64,000 bases of DNA from Arthrobacter sp. EPSL27 (GCF_001512305.1 NZ_LNUT01000004.1:506664-570663), one strand, 5' to 3'; positions 18,679 to 27,460 are shown, numbered from the stretch's first letter. The notes: generated by a model not told the origin, from the letters alone. Numbers and translations are program-made.

Positions 18679-19461
18679 CTAGACCTTGCGGGACAGGATG
18701 GCCTGCTTGACCTCGGCGATAGCCTGGGTGACCTGGATGCCGCGCGGGCATGCTTCGGTGCAGTTGAAGGTAGTGCGGCAGCGCCACACGCCTTCCTTGT
18801 CGTTCAGGATCTCGAGCCGCATGTCGCCGGCATCATCACGGGAATCGAAGATGAAGCGGTGGGCGTTCACGATTGCCGCCGGGCCGAAGTACTGGCCGTC
18901 GGTCCAGAACACCGGGCAGGACGAGGTGCACGCGGCGCACAGGATGCACTTGGTGGTGTCGTCGAACCGTTCGCGGTCCTCGGCGGACTGCAGGCGTTCT
19001 TTGGTGGGCTCGTGGCCGCGGTTGATGAGGAAGGGCATGACCTCGCGGAAGGACTGGAAGAACGGTTCCATGTCCACGATCAGGTCCTTCTCCACCGGCA
19101 GGCCCTTGATGGGCTCGACCGTGATGGGCTTGGACGTGTCCAGGTCCTTCAGCAGGGTCTTGCAGGCGAGGCGGTTGCGGCCGTTGATACGCATGGCGTC
19201 GGAGCCGCAGACGCCGTGGGCGCAGGAGCGGCGGAAGGAGACGCTGCCGTCCATCTCCCACTTGATCTTGTGCAGGGCGTCCAGGACACGGTCGGTGCCG
19301 TACATGGTGACCTGGAAGTCATCCCACGTGGCGTCCTCGGAGACCTCGGGGTTGTAGCGGCGCACGCGCAGCGTGACGTCGAAGGACGGGATCTCCCCGC
19401 CGCCCCCGACGCCGGCAGGCAGTTCAATCTTGGATGCTGGCTCAGCGAGTTCAGCGGTCAT
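18679..19461 (-). CDS. sdhB: Succinate dehydrogenase iron-sulfur subunit
   Basis: Relays electrons from the flavin subunit to the membrane anchor. 260 aa. The 2Fe-2S ligands appear as RRSCAHGVCGSDAM and NRLACKTLL; the 4Fe-4S and 3Fe-4S ligands as CILCAACTSSCPVFW and NCTEACPRGI. ATG at 19461, separated by a single base from sdhA. Last gene of sdhCDAB. Confidence 0.97.
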   Translation of the reverse strand: MTAELAEPASKIELPAGVGGGGEIPSFDVTLRVRRYNPEVSEDATWDDFQVTMYGTDRVLDALHKIKWEMDGSVSFRRSCAHGVCGSDAMRINGRNRLACKTLLKDLDTSKPITVEPIKGLPVEKDLIVDMEPFFQSFREVMPFLINRGHEPTKERLQSAEDRERFDDTTKCILCAACTSSCPVFWTDGQYFGPAAIVNAHRFIFDSRDDAGDMRLEILNDKEGVWRCRTTFNCTEACPRGIQVTQAIAEVKQAILSRKV

Positions 19462-19462
19462 C

Positions 19463-21262
19463 TTAGTACTTCCTCACCATCGGCTCGTAGCGCGTAAAGA
19501 CCACCGGTTTGGTGGCCAGCCGGATGCCGGCAATCGACTCGGCGGACCCGTCCGCCGGAGCGTGGTCATCCTTGTACGCCATAGAGTGCTTCATGAATTT
19601 TTCGTCGTCGCGCTCGGGGAAGTCCTCACGGAAGTGACCGCCGCGGGACTCCTCGCGGTGCAGGGCCGCCACGGTCATAACCTTGGCCAGTTCCAGCAGG
19701 AAGCCGAGCTCCACGGCCTCCAGGAGGTCCAGATTGAAGCGCTTGCCCTTGTCCTGGACGCTGATGCGCTTGTACCGCTCCTCGAAGGACGCGATGTCCT
19801 TCAGGACCTGGTTCAGCGTTTCGGCCGTGCGGAACACCTGCATGTTGGCATCCATGGTGTCCTGCAGTTCCTTGCGGATCGCAGCGACCTTCTCGGTGCC
19901 GTCGGCGGTGCGGACGTGGTTCAGGAGCTCCTGGGTGTAGGCCTCCGGGTCGGCCGGGAGCTCCACGAAATCGGCGGTCTTGGCGTACTCCGCGGCGGCG
20001 ATGCCGGCGCGCTTGCCGAAGACGTTGATGTCCAGGAGGGAGTTGGTGCCCAGCCGGTTGGAGCCGTGCACGGACACGCACGCCACCTCGCCGGCGGCGT
20101 ACAGGCCCGGGACCACGGTGTCGTTGTCCTGGAGGACCTCGGCACTGATGTTGGTGGGGATGCCGCCCATGGCGTAGTGCGCCGTTGGGAACACCGGAAC
20201 CGGCTCCGTGTACGGCTCCACACCCAGGTAGGTGCGGGCGAACTCGGTGATGTCCGGCAGCTTGGCGTCGATGTGCGCCGGCTCGAGGTGCGTCAGGTCC
20301 AGGAGGACGTAGTCCTTGTTCGGACCGCAGCCGCGTCCTTCGCGGACCTCGTTGGCCATGGAGCGGGCCACGATGTCGCGGGGGGCGAGGTCCTTGATGG
20401 TGGGGGCGTAACGCTCCATGAAGCGCTCACCCTCGGAGTTGCGCAGGATCGCGCCCTCGCCGCGGGCAGCCTCGGACAGGAGGATGCCCAGGCCTGCAAG
20501 GCCTGTCGGGTGGAACTGGAAGAACTCCATGTCCTCCAGGGGGATGCCGCGGCGGAACGCGATGCCCATGCCGTCGCCGGTCAGGGTGTGCGCGTTGGAC
20601 GTGGTCTTGAAGACCTTGCCCGCGCCGCCGGAGGCGAACACCACGGACTTGGCCTGGAACACGTGCAGTTCGCCGGAGGCCAGGTCGTAGGACACGACGC
20701 CGGCAACACGCTTCTGCTTGTACGGGGTGCCGTCCTCGCGGACCGCGTCTTCCTCGACGGTCAGCAGGTCAAGGACGTAGTACTCGTTGTAGAACTCCAC
20801 GTTGTGCTTGACGCAGTTTTGGTAGAGGGTCTGCAGGATCATGTGACCGGTGCGGTCAGCGGCGTAGCAGGCGCGGCGCACCGGTGCCTTGCCGTGGTCG
20901 CGGGTGTGGCCGCCGAAGCGGCGCTGGTCAATCCGGCCCTCGGGCGTGCGGTTGAACGGCAGGCCCATCTTTTCCAGGTCCAGGACGGCGTCGATCGCTT
21001 CCTTCGCCATGACCTCGGCAGCGTCCTGGTCAACCAGGTAGTCGCCGCCCTTGATGGTGTCGAACGTGTGCCACTCCCAGTTGTCCTCTTCGACATTCGC
21101 CAGGGCCGCGCACATGCCGCCCTGCGCCGCGCCGGTGTGGGAGCGGGTGGGGTACAGCTTGGTCAGTACTGCTGTTCGGGCGCGCTGACCGGATTCGATC
21201 GCCGCGCGCATCCCGGCGCCACCGGCACCGACGATGACGACGTCGTACTTATGGACCTGCAT
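19463..21262 (-). CDS. sdhA: Succinate dehydrogenase flavoprotein subunit
   Basis: Catalytic subunit oxidising succinate to fumarate in the TCA cycle. 599 aa from the ATG at 21262 (MQVHKYDVVIVGAGGAGMRA), the usual SdhA size; upstream in-frame codons would add 30 residues without similarity to the family. The covalent FAD histidine lies in RSHTGAAQGGMCAAL, and the active-site segments HPTGLAGLGILLSEAARGEG and GSNRLGTNSLLD are intact. An intercistronic hairpin precedes it. Confidence 0.97.
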   Translation of the reverse strand: MQVHKYDVVIVGAGGAGMRAAIESGQRARTAVLTKLYPTRSHTGAAQGGMCAALANVEEDNWEWHTFDTIKGGDYLVDQDAAEVMAKEAIDAVLDLEKMGLPFNRTPEGRIDQRRFGGHTRDHGKAPVRRACYAADRTGHMILQTLYQNCVKHNVEFYNEYYVLDLLTVEEDAVREDGTPYKQKRVAGVVSYDLASGELHVFQAKSVVFASGGAGKVFKTTSNAHTLTGDGMGIAFRRGIPLEDMEFFQFHPTGLAGLGILLSEAARGEGAILRNSEGERFMERYAPTIKDLAPRDIVARSMANEVREGRGCGPNKDYVLLDLTHLEPAHIDAKLPDITEFARTYLGVEPYTEPVPVFPTAHYAMGGIPTNISAEVLQDNDTVVPGLYAAGEVACVSVHGSNRLGTNSLLDINVFGKRAGIAAAEYAKTADFVELPADPEAYTQELLNHVRTADGTEKVAAIRKELQDTMDANMQVFRTAETLNQVLKDIASFEERYKRISVQDKGKRFNLDLLEAVELGFLLELAKVMTVAALHREESRGGHFREDFPERDDEKFMKHSMAYKDDHAPADGSAESIAGIRLATKPVVFTRYEPMVRKY

Positions 21263-21337
21263 ACCAGACGCTCTTTCTCTAAAAATTCGCTTTACAGCAC
21301 CGGGCCGGCGGAGCCGGGCCGGTGACATCTCGTGGAA

Positions 21338-21368
21338 ATCCCTTGCCCGCACCGGGCAGGCAAGGGAT
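21338..21368 (-). other. Intercistronic hairpin between sdhD and sdhA
   Basis: Ten-bp stem ATCCCTTGCC / GGCAAGGGAT with an 11-base loop, inside the 129-bp gap between sdhD and sdhA. No T-run follows. It could set the ratio of anchor to catalytic subunits by pausing, processing or protecting the mRNA; this is inference. Confidence 0.6.
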
Positions 21369-21391
21369 CAAGTGCCGCTGGGACTGCGCCG

Positions 21392-21880
21392 CTACGGGGC
21401 GGGGCAGAAACCGCCGGGCAGCTGGACGCCGTTGACCACGGGGCACGGGTCAAACGTGAAGATGACCAGGGTGCCCAGGATGATGATCACGGTGGTGGCC
21501 GCGTAGAGCACCACCTTCAGCCACATGCGCGTGGCGTCCTTCTCGGCGTAGTCGTTGATGATGGTGCGGACACCGTTGGTGCCGTGCAGCATGGCGAGCC
21601 ACAGCATGGCCAGGTCCCAGATCTGCCAGAACGGGTCGGCCCACTTGCCGGCCACGAAGCCGAAGTCGATCGCGTGGATGCCCTCGCCCACCAGCAGGTT
21701 GACCGTGAGGTGCCCGAAGATCAGGACCACAAGGACAACGCCGGAGAGCCGCATAAACAGCCAGGCGAGCATTTCGAAGTTCCCCTTGGACGTGCCGCTG
21801 CGGCGGTACTGCGGGGCGATCCGGCCGCTGCCGACGCCGGGCGCCTTGCTGCGGGGGCTCTGAATCTCAGTTGCACTCAT
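21392..21880 (-). CDS. sdhD: Succinate dehydrogenase hydrophobic anchor subunit
   Basis: 162 aa membrane anchor with three helices: MLAWLFMRLSGVVLVVLIF, LAMLWLAMLHGTNGVRTI (the histidine is the likely haem ligand) and VVLYAATTVIIILGTLVIF. Start ATG at 21880, two bases after sdhC. The C-terminus GGFCPAP faces the outside. Confidence 0.93.
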   Translation of the reverse strand: MSATEIQSPRSKAPGVGSGRIAPQYRRSGTSKGNFEMLAWLFMRLSGVVLVVLIFGHLTVNLLVGEGIHAIDFGFVAGKWADPFWQIWDLAMLWLAMLHGTNGVRTIINDYAEKDATRMWLKVVLYAATTVIIILGTLVIFTFDPCPVVNGVQLPGGFCPAP

Positions 21881-21882
21881 GG

Positions 21883-22263
21883 CTAGTGTCCTCCAAGGGC
21901 GAGGGAAAGGTGGCGGATGGAGAAGCCCACCATGACGACTGCCCAGAGAATGAGCACCGTCCACAGCATCTGGCGCTGGTACTTCGCACCCTTCTTCCAG
22001 AAGTCGACGGCGATGATCCGGAGGCCGTTGAAGGCGTGGAACACGATCGCTGCGACAAGGCCCGTTTCACCCAGGGCCATCAGGGGGTTCTTGTAGGCAC
22101 CGATCACGGCGGTGTACGCCTCGGGGGACACACGCACCAATGAGGTGTCCAGCACGTGGACCAACAAGAAGAAAAAGATCACTACACCGGTAATACGGTG
22201 TCCAACCCAAGACCACATGCCTTCACGGCCGCGGTACAAGGTGCCAGCTGGTTTTGTCGGCAC
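21883..22263 (-). CDS. sdhC: Succinate dehydrogenase cytochrome b556 subunit
   Basis: 126 aa, three helices, SdhC family: VGHRITGVVIFFFLLVHVLD (with the haem-ligand histidine region), GETGLVAAIVFHAFNGLRII and MLWTVLILWAVVMVGFSI. I place the start at the GTG at 22263 because GGGAGGT stands seven bases upstream and the protein then begins VPTKPAGTLYRG, the usual start of actinobacterial SdhC. First gene of the sdhCDAB operon. Confidence 0.94.
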   Translation of the reverse strand: MPTKPAGTLYRGREGMWSWVGHRITGVVIFFFLLVHVLDTSLVRVSPEAYTAVIGAYKNPLMALGETGLVAAIVFHAFNGLRIIAVDFWKKGAKYQRQMLWTVLILWAVVMVGFSIRHLSLALGGH

Positions 22264-22602
22264 TGAATAAACCTCCCTGCAACACAGCGGCGCTGGCATG
22301 GGATCCACGCGGGGGGAACGCCTGCTGCGAGAGCACTCGTAAGCTCAAGCCTAAATCTAGGCTTCGCTACAAGCTTATTCAATTCAGCCACCCGGCGGTG
22401 ACTCTGCACTGCGCGGTTTTCGCCGGATTTTGAGACGAACGCCACATTCGCGGCAGCCGACGCCGGGGGCAGCGGCGTGCCGGCTGCCGCCCCCGGCGGT
22501 GCCTGATTGTCCTGCGTATTCTCCTGAGTGTTCGCCTGCGGCGGCGCCGTGTCCGCCGCAGGATCAGGGACGGCCGCACCCCGTTCGGCTAAAGTAGCCG
22601 TG
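22264..22602. promoter_or_regulatory. Divergent intergenic region between sdhC and the guanylyltransferase gene, with an 18-bp palindrome
   Basis: This 339-bp gap must hold promoters in both directions. At 22347-22364 there is a perfect inverted repeat AAGCCTA-AATC-TAGGCTT, 84 bp before the sdhC start, well placed for an operator. It is not a good match to the DtxR/IdeR or CRP consensus as I know them. The rest shows no convincing gene; a long Pro/Ala-rich frame on the minus strand lacks a start site and runs through sdhC. Confidence 0.5.
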
Positions 22603-23748
22603 ATGACTACAGATAAAGCGACACGCCAGGACTCACGAAACGATTCGGCCCTGAGCCGGTTTATTGCCGTGATTCCGGCAGGTGGGGTGGGGACCCGCCT
22701 TTGGCCTCTGTCGCGGGCAGCAGCCCCCAAGTTCCTTCACGACCTCACGGGATCGGGCAGCACCCTGCTCCGGTCCACGTTCGACCGTCTTGAGCCGCTC
22801 GCCGGCGCGCACATGCTGGTCGTAACCGGAATGGCCCACCGAGACGCGGTCTGCCGCCAGCTCCCCGAGATCGACGACGCGGACCTGGTGCTCGAAAGCG
22901 AGCCGAAAGACTCCGGTGCCGCCATCGGCCTGGCCGCCGCGATCCTGCACGAGCGCGATCCGGACACCATCATGGGCTCCTTCGCCGCGGACCAGGTGAT
23001 CAGCCCCGACGACCTCTTCCACGAGGCAGTGCGGGAAGCCATCCACGCTGCCGCCGCCGGCAAGATCGTCACCATCGGCATCAAGCCCACGCACGCGTCC
23101 ACCGGGTTCGGCTACATCCGGGCCGGGAAGAACCTCGGCGTGGACGGCGCCCCCAGCGCCCAGGCCGTCGTCGAGTTCGTGGAGAAGCCGAGCGAGGAAG
23201 TCGCCCAGGAATACCTCGACAGCGGCGACTACGTCTGGAACGCCGGCATGTTCGTGGCTCCGGTGGCGCTGATGCTCAAGCACCTTGAGGCCAACCAGCC
23301 CGAGCTGTTCGCCGGGGTCCAGGAAATCGCCCAGGCATGGGACACCCCGCAGCGGGACGAGGTCAAAGCGCGTGTTTGGCCCACCCTGCCCAAGATCGCC
23401 ATCGACTACGCCGTGGCCGAACCGGCCGCCGCCGCCGGGGACGTCGCCGTCGTGCCCGGGACCTTCCGCTGGGACGACGTCGGGGACTTCGCCTCCGTGG
23501 GCCGGCTGAACAGCGCCAAGGAGGTCAAGGACGTCACCGTGATCGGCGAGGGCGCCCGCGTCTTCACCGAGGACGCGAGCGGCGTGGTGGTGTCCGACAC
23601 CAAGCGTGTGATCGCCCTGATCGGGATCAAGGACGTGGTGGTGGTGGACACCCCGGACGCGCTCCTGGTGATGCACAAGGAACACTCCCAGCGCGTGAAG
23701 CAGGCCGTTGACGCCCTCAAGGCCAGCGGCGACACCGACGTCCTCTAG
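22603..23748 (+). CDS. manC: Mannose-1-phosphate guanylyltransferase
   Basis: Makes GDP-mannose from mannose-1-phosphate and GTP, feeding mannosylated lipids, glycans and protein mannosylation. 381 aa. Nucleotidyltransferase signature AVIPAGGVGTRLWPLSR at the N-terminus, the FVEKPSEEVAQEYL sugar-phosphate site, and a left-handed helix-like C-terminus with VIGEGARVFTEDASGVVVSD. No fused phosphomannose isomerase domain, so it is the short form. ATG at 22603; a GTG lies directly before it. Confidence 0.93.
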   Translation: MTTDKATRQDSRNDSALSRFIAVIPAGGVGTRLWPLSRAAAPKFLHDLTGSGSTLLRSTFDRLEPLAGAHMLVVTGMAHRDAVCRQLPEIDDADLVLESEPKDSGAAIGLAAAILHERDPDTIMGSFAADQVISPDDLFHEAVREAIHAAAAGKIVTIGIKPTHASTGFGYIRAGKNLGVDGAPSAQAVVEFVEKPSEEVAQEYLDSGDYVWNAGMFVAPVALMLKHLEANQPELFAGVQEIAQAWDTPQRDEVKARVWPTLPKIAIDYAVAEPAAAAGDVAVVPGTFRWDDVGDFASVGRLNSAKEVKDVTVIGEGARVFTEDASGVVVSDTKRVIALIGIKDVVVVDTPDALLVMHKEHSQRVKQAVDALKASGDTDVL

Positions 23749-23889
23749 GTCCGGTTGTTCTCCAGGTTCCTTCGGTTCCGGGGCGACAGGGCCTTCCGGC
23801 CCTGTCCCCGGCGTTGGGACAATGTTCGCCGGACCGTAACGCGCCGGACCCGATGCCGCTATTCTTTGTGCGCTCGCTAGAGTTATTCC

Positions 23890-25089
23890 GTGCGCAACTA
23901 CTCTACTGAAGCTGAGCCCACCACACTGGTGGGGCCGTGGCTCGAACCCCTGCTGCCGGAACTGATCGACTTCCGCCGGGACCTGCACGCGCACCCGGAG
24001 CTCTCCTTCAAGGAATTCCGCACCACCGACAGGCTCGCGCAGCGGCTCGAGGAAGCAGGGCTGCAGCCCCGGCGCCTTGAGGGGACCGGCATCACCGTAG
24101 ACATCGGCGAGGGGCCCATCGCCACCGCCCTGCGCGGGGACATCGACGCCCTGCCCATCATCGAGGAGACCGGGCTGCCGTTCGCCTCGAAGAACCACGG
24201 CGTCACCCACGCCTGCGGCCACGACGTCCACACCACCACCATGCTCGGCGCAGCCCTGGTGCTGCAGCGCATGCACGAGGTGTCCCCCCTGGGCGGCACG
24301 GTGCGGATCATCTTCCAGCCGGCCGAGGAGACCATGCCCGGCGGTGCCCAGAGCTGCATTGAACAGGGCGTCCTGGAGGGTGTTCCCCGGATCCTGGCCC
24401 TGCACTGCGACCCCCGCATCGAGGTGGGCAAGATCGGCACCCGGATCGGTGCCATCACATCCGCCTCGGACACCATCAAGATCGAACTCACCGGCCGCGG
24501 CGGCCACACCTCCCGGCCCCACCTGACCGAGGAACTCGTCTTCGCCCTGGCGCAGATCGCTGTCAACGTCCCCGCGGTGCTGTCCCGCCGCGTCGACGTC
24601 CGCAGCGGTGTCTCCGTTGTCTGGGGCCACATTTCCGCCGGCTCCGCGCCCAACGCGATCCCGGCCAGCGGCTACATGGCCGGCACCATGCGCTGCCTGG
24701 ACCGCGACGCCTGGCACAGCGCCGGCGAAATCCTGGACGAGGTGGTGCAGCAGATTGCGGCGCCCTACGGCGTGGACGTGCACCTGGAACACACCCGCGG
24801 TGTGCCTCCCGTGGTGAACTCCGAGCACGAGACGGCCCTCATTGAGGCCGCGGCCCGCGCCGAGATCGGCGAAGGCGCTGTGGTCCTGACGCCGCAGTCC
24901 ATGGGCGGCGAAGACTTCGCGTGGTTCCTCGCAGACCTCCCCGGCGCCATGATGCGCCTGGGTACCAAGACCCCGGGCGGCGAGGAGTACGACCTGCACC
25001 GCGGCGACTACATCGTGGACGAACGCGCCCTGGGCCTCGGCATCCAGGTCCTCACCGCCGCCGCCCTGCGCACCATCCGCGACCTTTAG
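23890..25089 (+). CDS. M20-family amidohydrolase (aminoacylase/hippurate hydrolase-like)
   Basis: 399 aa zinc-dependent peptidase-fold hydrolase. Landmarks: FRRDLHAHPELSFKEF, the metal ligands in THACGHDVHTTTML, the catalytic Glu pair in QPAEETMPGGAQ, HCDPRIEVGKIG, the dimerisation-domain signature GRGGHTSRPHL and the last ligand region MGGEDFAWFLADLPG. This set matches IAA-amino acid hydrolase / N-acyl-amino acid amidohydrolases; the acyl substrate is unknown. GTG start at 23890. Confidence 0.88.
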   Translation: MRNYSTEAEPTTLVGPWLEPLLPELIDFRRDLHAHPELSFKEFRTTDRLAQRLEEAGLQPRRLEGTGITVDIGEGPIATALRGDIDALPIIEETGLPFASKNHGVTHACGHDVHTTTMLGAALVLQRMHEVSPLGGTVRIIFQPAEETMPGGAQSCIEQGVLEGVPRILALHCDPRIEVGKIGTRIGAITSASDTIKIELTGRGGHTSRPHLTEELVFALAQIAVNVPAVLSRRVDVRSGVSVVWGHISAGSAPNAIPASGYMAGTMRCLDRDAWHSAGEILDEVVQQIAAPYGVDVHLEHTRGVPPVVNSEHETALIEAAARAEIGEGAVVLTPQSMGGEDFAWFLADLPGAMMRLGTKTPGGEEYDLHRGDYIVDERALGLGIQVLTAAALRTIRDL

Positions 25090-25132
25090 GGACCCTTCCG
25101 GCCAGTCCGGCCTCCGGCCACGGGTAGATAAG

Positions 25133-25152
25133 TTGTGCACAATTGAATTGTG
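25133..25152 (+). promoter_or_regulatory. OhrR operator-like overlapping palindromes
   Basis: Two interleaved inverted repeats stand 17 bp before the ohrR start: TTGTGCACAA (25133-25142) and CACAATTGAATTGTG (25138-25152). AT-rich TTG...CAA palindromes of this kind are the usual OhrR targets, so autoregulation by OhrR is likely. They overlap the presumed core promoter, consistent with repression. Confidence 0.72.
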
Positions 25153-25168
25153 GGCTACTGTTGTTGCC

Positions 25169-25618
25169 ATGACCGATGCCCCCCGACTCACTGCGCCCCG
25201 CCTGGACAGGCAGGTGTGCTTCGCCATGTACTCGGCGTCGCGGGCGGCCACCGCGGCCTACCGGCCGATGCTCGACGAGCTGGGCCTGACCTACCCGCAG
25301 TACCTGGTGATGCTGGTCCTCTGGGAAGAGGACCCGCGCACCGTCCGCGAACTGGGGGAGGAGCTGGGCCTTGACTCCGGCACCCTCTCGCCGCTGCTCA
25401 AGCGGCTCGAGGCCCTCGGCTTTGTGGAACGCCGCCGGTCCGCCGCGGACGAGCGCCGGGTGGAGGTTTTCCTGACCGATGCCGGGACCGCGCTGAGCGC
25501 ACGGGCCACCGGCATTCCGCAGCAACTCGCCGACGCGGCCGGGCTTACCCCGGCGGAACTCGACCAGCTCCGCGAGACACTCGGCAGGCTCACCGCCGCG
25601 CTGCACGCCCCGCGCTAA
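25169..25618 (+). CDS. ohrR: Organic-peroxide-sensing MarR-family repressor OhrR
   Basis: 149 aa winged-helix repressor. The sensor cysteine is residue 17 in DRQVCFAMYSASRAATAAYR, the hallmark of OhrR; the recognition region follows as LGEELGLDSGTLSPLLKRLE and the wing as ERRRSAADERRVEVFLT. No second C-terminal cysteine is seen, so it resembles the one-Cys type. Start ATG at 25169. Pairs with ohr downstream, from which a large hairpin separates it. Confidence 0.93.
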   Translation: MTDAPRLTAPRLDRQVCFAMYSASRAATAAYRPMLDELGLTYPQYLVMLVLWEEDPRTVRELGEELGLDSGTLSPLLKRLEALGFVERRRSAADERRVEVFLTDAGTALSARATGIPQQLADAAGLTPAELDQLRETLGRLTAALHAPR

Positions 25619-25636
25619 GGGCCCTCGACGTCGAAA

Positions 25637-25694
25637 TCGACGGAGGCGTGCCGGCTCGCCGGAAGTTTCCGGCGGGCGCGCACGCTTCCGTCGA
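25637..25694 (+). other. 58-nt long hairpin between ohrR and ohr
   Basis: A 27-bp stem closes on a four-base loop (AGTT): left arm begins TCGACGGAGGCGTGC, right arm ends GCACGCTTCCGTCGA, with only two mismatched positions and two G-T wobbles. It begins 19 bp after the ohrR stop. No T-run follows, so rather than a plain terminator it may act as an attenuator, a processing site or an mRNA stabiliser that separates ohr from ohrR levels. Confidence 0.75.
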
Positions 25695-25739
25695 CTTCAC
25701 CGCCGGCTACCAAGATTTCCCCAACAGATTGGATTTCCC

Positions 25740-26171
25740 TTGAAGACTCTCTATACAGCTGAAGCACTGGCCTCCGGCGACGGCCGGGACGGAACCGCCG
25801 TGACCCGGGACGGAAAGCTCAACGTGGCCCTGGCCAGCCCGGTGGAACTCGGCGGCAGCGGCGAAGGGACCAACCCCGAGCAGCTCTTCGCCGCCGGGTA
25901 CGCGGCCTGCTTCCACTCGGCCCTGCGCCTGGTCGGCCGGCAGGCGAAAGCGGACCTAACCGATTCCGCCGTCGCCGCCCGGATCCACCTGGGCGCCCTC
26001 GGCGAGGGAGCCGGCTTCGGCATCGCCGCAGAACTCGAGGTCGCCCTGCCCGGCGTCGACCGGGAAAGCGCCGAAGCCCTCGTAGCCAAGGCACACGAGG
26101 TCTGCCCCTATTCCAACGCCACCCGCGGCAACATCACCGTCGACATCAAGATCCTGGAGGTCGCTGCATGA
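25740..26171 (+). CDS. ohr: Organic hydroperoxide resistance protein Ohr
   Basis: Thiol peroxidase that reduces fatty-acid and other organic hydroperoxides with lipoylated partners. 143 aa, the family length. Catalytic cysteines C57 (AAGYAACFHSAL) and C122 (HEVCPYSNATRGN), with R16 in GDGRDGTA and the Glu of NPEQLF completing the site. Starts with TTG at 25740. Its stop overlaps the start of the following oxidoreductase (ATGA). Confidence 0.96.
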   Translation: MKTLYTAEALASGDGRDGTAVTRDGKLNVALASPVELGGSGEGTNPEQLFAAGYAACFHSALRLVGRQAKADLTDSAVAARIHLGALGEGAGFGIAAELEVALPGVDRESAEALVAKAHEVCPYSNATRGNITVDIKILEVAA

Positions 26172-27199
26172 GCACCAACACCAACACCCAGACCCTTCCC
26201 GCCACCACCCGCGAGATCCAGCTGGCATCCCGCCCGCACGGCCGGCCTGTACCGGAGAACTTCCGCCTTGCCGAGTCGGCCCTGCCGGAACTCCAGGACG
26301 GCCAGGTCCTGGTCCGCAACCTCTTCATCTCCGTTGACCCCTACATGCGCGGCCGGATGAACGACGTCAAGTCCTACTCGGCCCCGTTCGCCCTGGACAA
26401 GGCGCTCGACGGCGGCGCCGTGGGCGAGGTCATTGCCTCCCGTTCCGAGGACCGCAAGGTGGGCGACACCGTTGTCCATTCCCTGGGCTGGCGGGAGTAC
26501 GCCGTGCTGGACGCCGCTTCCACCACACCGGCACGCACCGACCTGGCGCCCGCCCAGGCGTTCCTCGGGGCCCTCGGCATGACCGGGCTGACGGCTTATG
26601 CCGGCCTGCTCAAGGTGGCCGACTTCAAGGCCGGGGAAGTTGTCTTCGTCTCCGGCGCGGCAGGCGCCGTCGGGTCCCTCGTGGGGCAGATCGCCAAGGC
26701 CATGGGCGCGTCCCGCGTGATCGGCAGCGCCGGCTCGCCGGAGAAGGTGGCACGCCTGCTGGAGCTGGGCTTCGACGCGGCGTTCGACTACCACGACGGC
26801 CCGGTGGCCGAGCAGCTCGCCAAAGCAGCGGGGGAGCGCGGAATCGACGTCTACTTCGACAACGTCGGCGGCGAACACCTCGAAGCCGCGCTGTCCGCGC
26901 TCACCGTCGGCGGCCGGGTAGCCATGTGCGGCGCCATCTCGCAGTACAACTCGACCGAACCGACGCCGGCCCCGCGGAACCTCATGCAGGCCATCGGCAA
27001 GCAGCTGACCCTCAAGGGCTTCCTGGTCGGCGGCTACTGGCAGCACATGGGCGAGTTCGTTGAAACGATGTCCGGCTGGCTCGCCGACGGCACCGTGCGC
27101 TACGACGAGACCATCGTGGACGGGCTCGAAAACACCCCGCAGGCCTTTATGGACCTCCTGGACGGCGCCAACACCGGCAAGATGCTGGTGCAGCTCTAA
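26168..27199 (+). CDS. NADP-dependent MDR-family oxidoreductase (CurA / prostaglandin reductase-like)
   Basis: 343 aa zinc-independent medium-chain reductase. The N-terminal half has SVDPYMRGRMNDVKSY, the cofactor site is VFVSGAAGAVGSLVGQIAK, and GIDVYFDNVGGEHLEAAL with the following MCGAISQYN are diagnostic for the leukotriene B4 dehydrogenase/curcumin reductase group. These reduce the double bond of enones and enals. Coupled to ohr by ATGA overlap, so a role in clearing lipid-peroxidation products (reactive alkenals) is a reasonable inference. Confidence 0.9.
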   Translation: MSTNTNTQTLPATTREIQLASRPHGRPVPENFRLAESALPELQDGQVLVRNLFISVDPYMRGRMNDVKSYSAPFALDKALDGGAVGEVIASRSEDRKVGDTVVHSLGWREYAVLDAASTTPARTDLAPAQAFLGALGMTGLTAYAGLLKVADFKAGEVVFVSGAAGAVGSLVGQIAKAMGASRVIGSAGSPEKVARLLELGFDAAFDYHDGPVAEQLAKAAGERGIDVYFDNVGGEHLEAALSALTVGGRVAMCGAISQYNSTEPTPAPRNLMQAIGKQLTLKGFLVGGYWQHMGEFVETMSGWLADGTVRYDETIVDGLENTPQAFMDLLDGANTGKMLVQL

Positions 27200-27206
27200 C
27201 CCCACA

Positions 27207-27241
27207 CGCCCCGCACCGGACGCCTCCGGTGCGGGGCGTTC
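27207..27241 (+). terminator. Intrinsic terminator after the ohr operon
   Basis: Perfect 14-bp stem CGCCCCGCACCGGA / TCCGGTGCGGGGCG with a four-base loop, followed by TTCT. Confidence 0.8.
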
Positions 27242-27460
27242 TGGTCTCTACCGCTTGGTAACAAGTTCTCAACAATCTCCGGTTTCACGGTGAGCTGTGC
27301 TACTTGGACGTGTCGCAGGCCACTAAAGTGGCTTCCATCAGTGCGCCTCGGCGCAGTGCTGCGAAATCCATCAGTGAAAACAGCGTTTCAGCGGCAATCC
27401 CGCCAACAGACACTCATTGAGCTCCCGTCGTAGCGCCTACTCTTTCTTCCTGGAGGAAAA

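Noticed and set aside
22347..22364. DtxR/IdeR iron box upstream of sdhC
   Set aside because: The palindrome shares only the TAGG element with the 19-bp iron-box consensus; arms and spacing do not fit.
22182..22730. Long Pro/Ala/Gln-rich frame on the minus strand across the sdhC-manC gap
   Set aside because: It has no ribosome-binding site, runs through both the sdhC start and the manC start, and its composition follows high GC rather than a domain.
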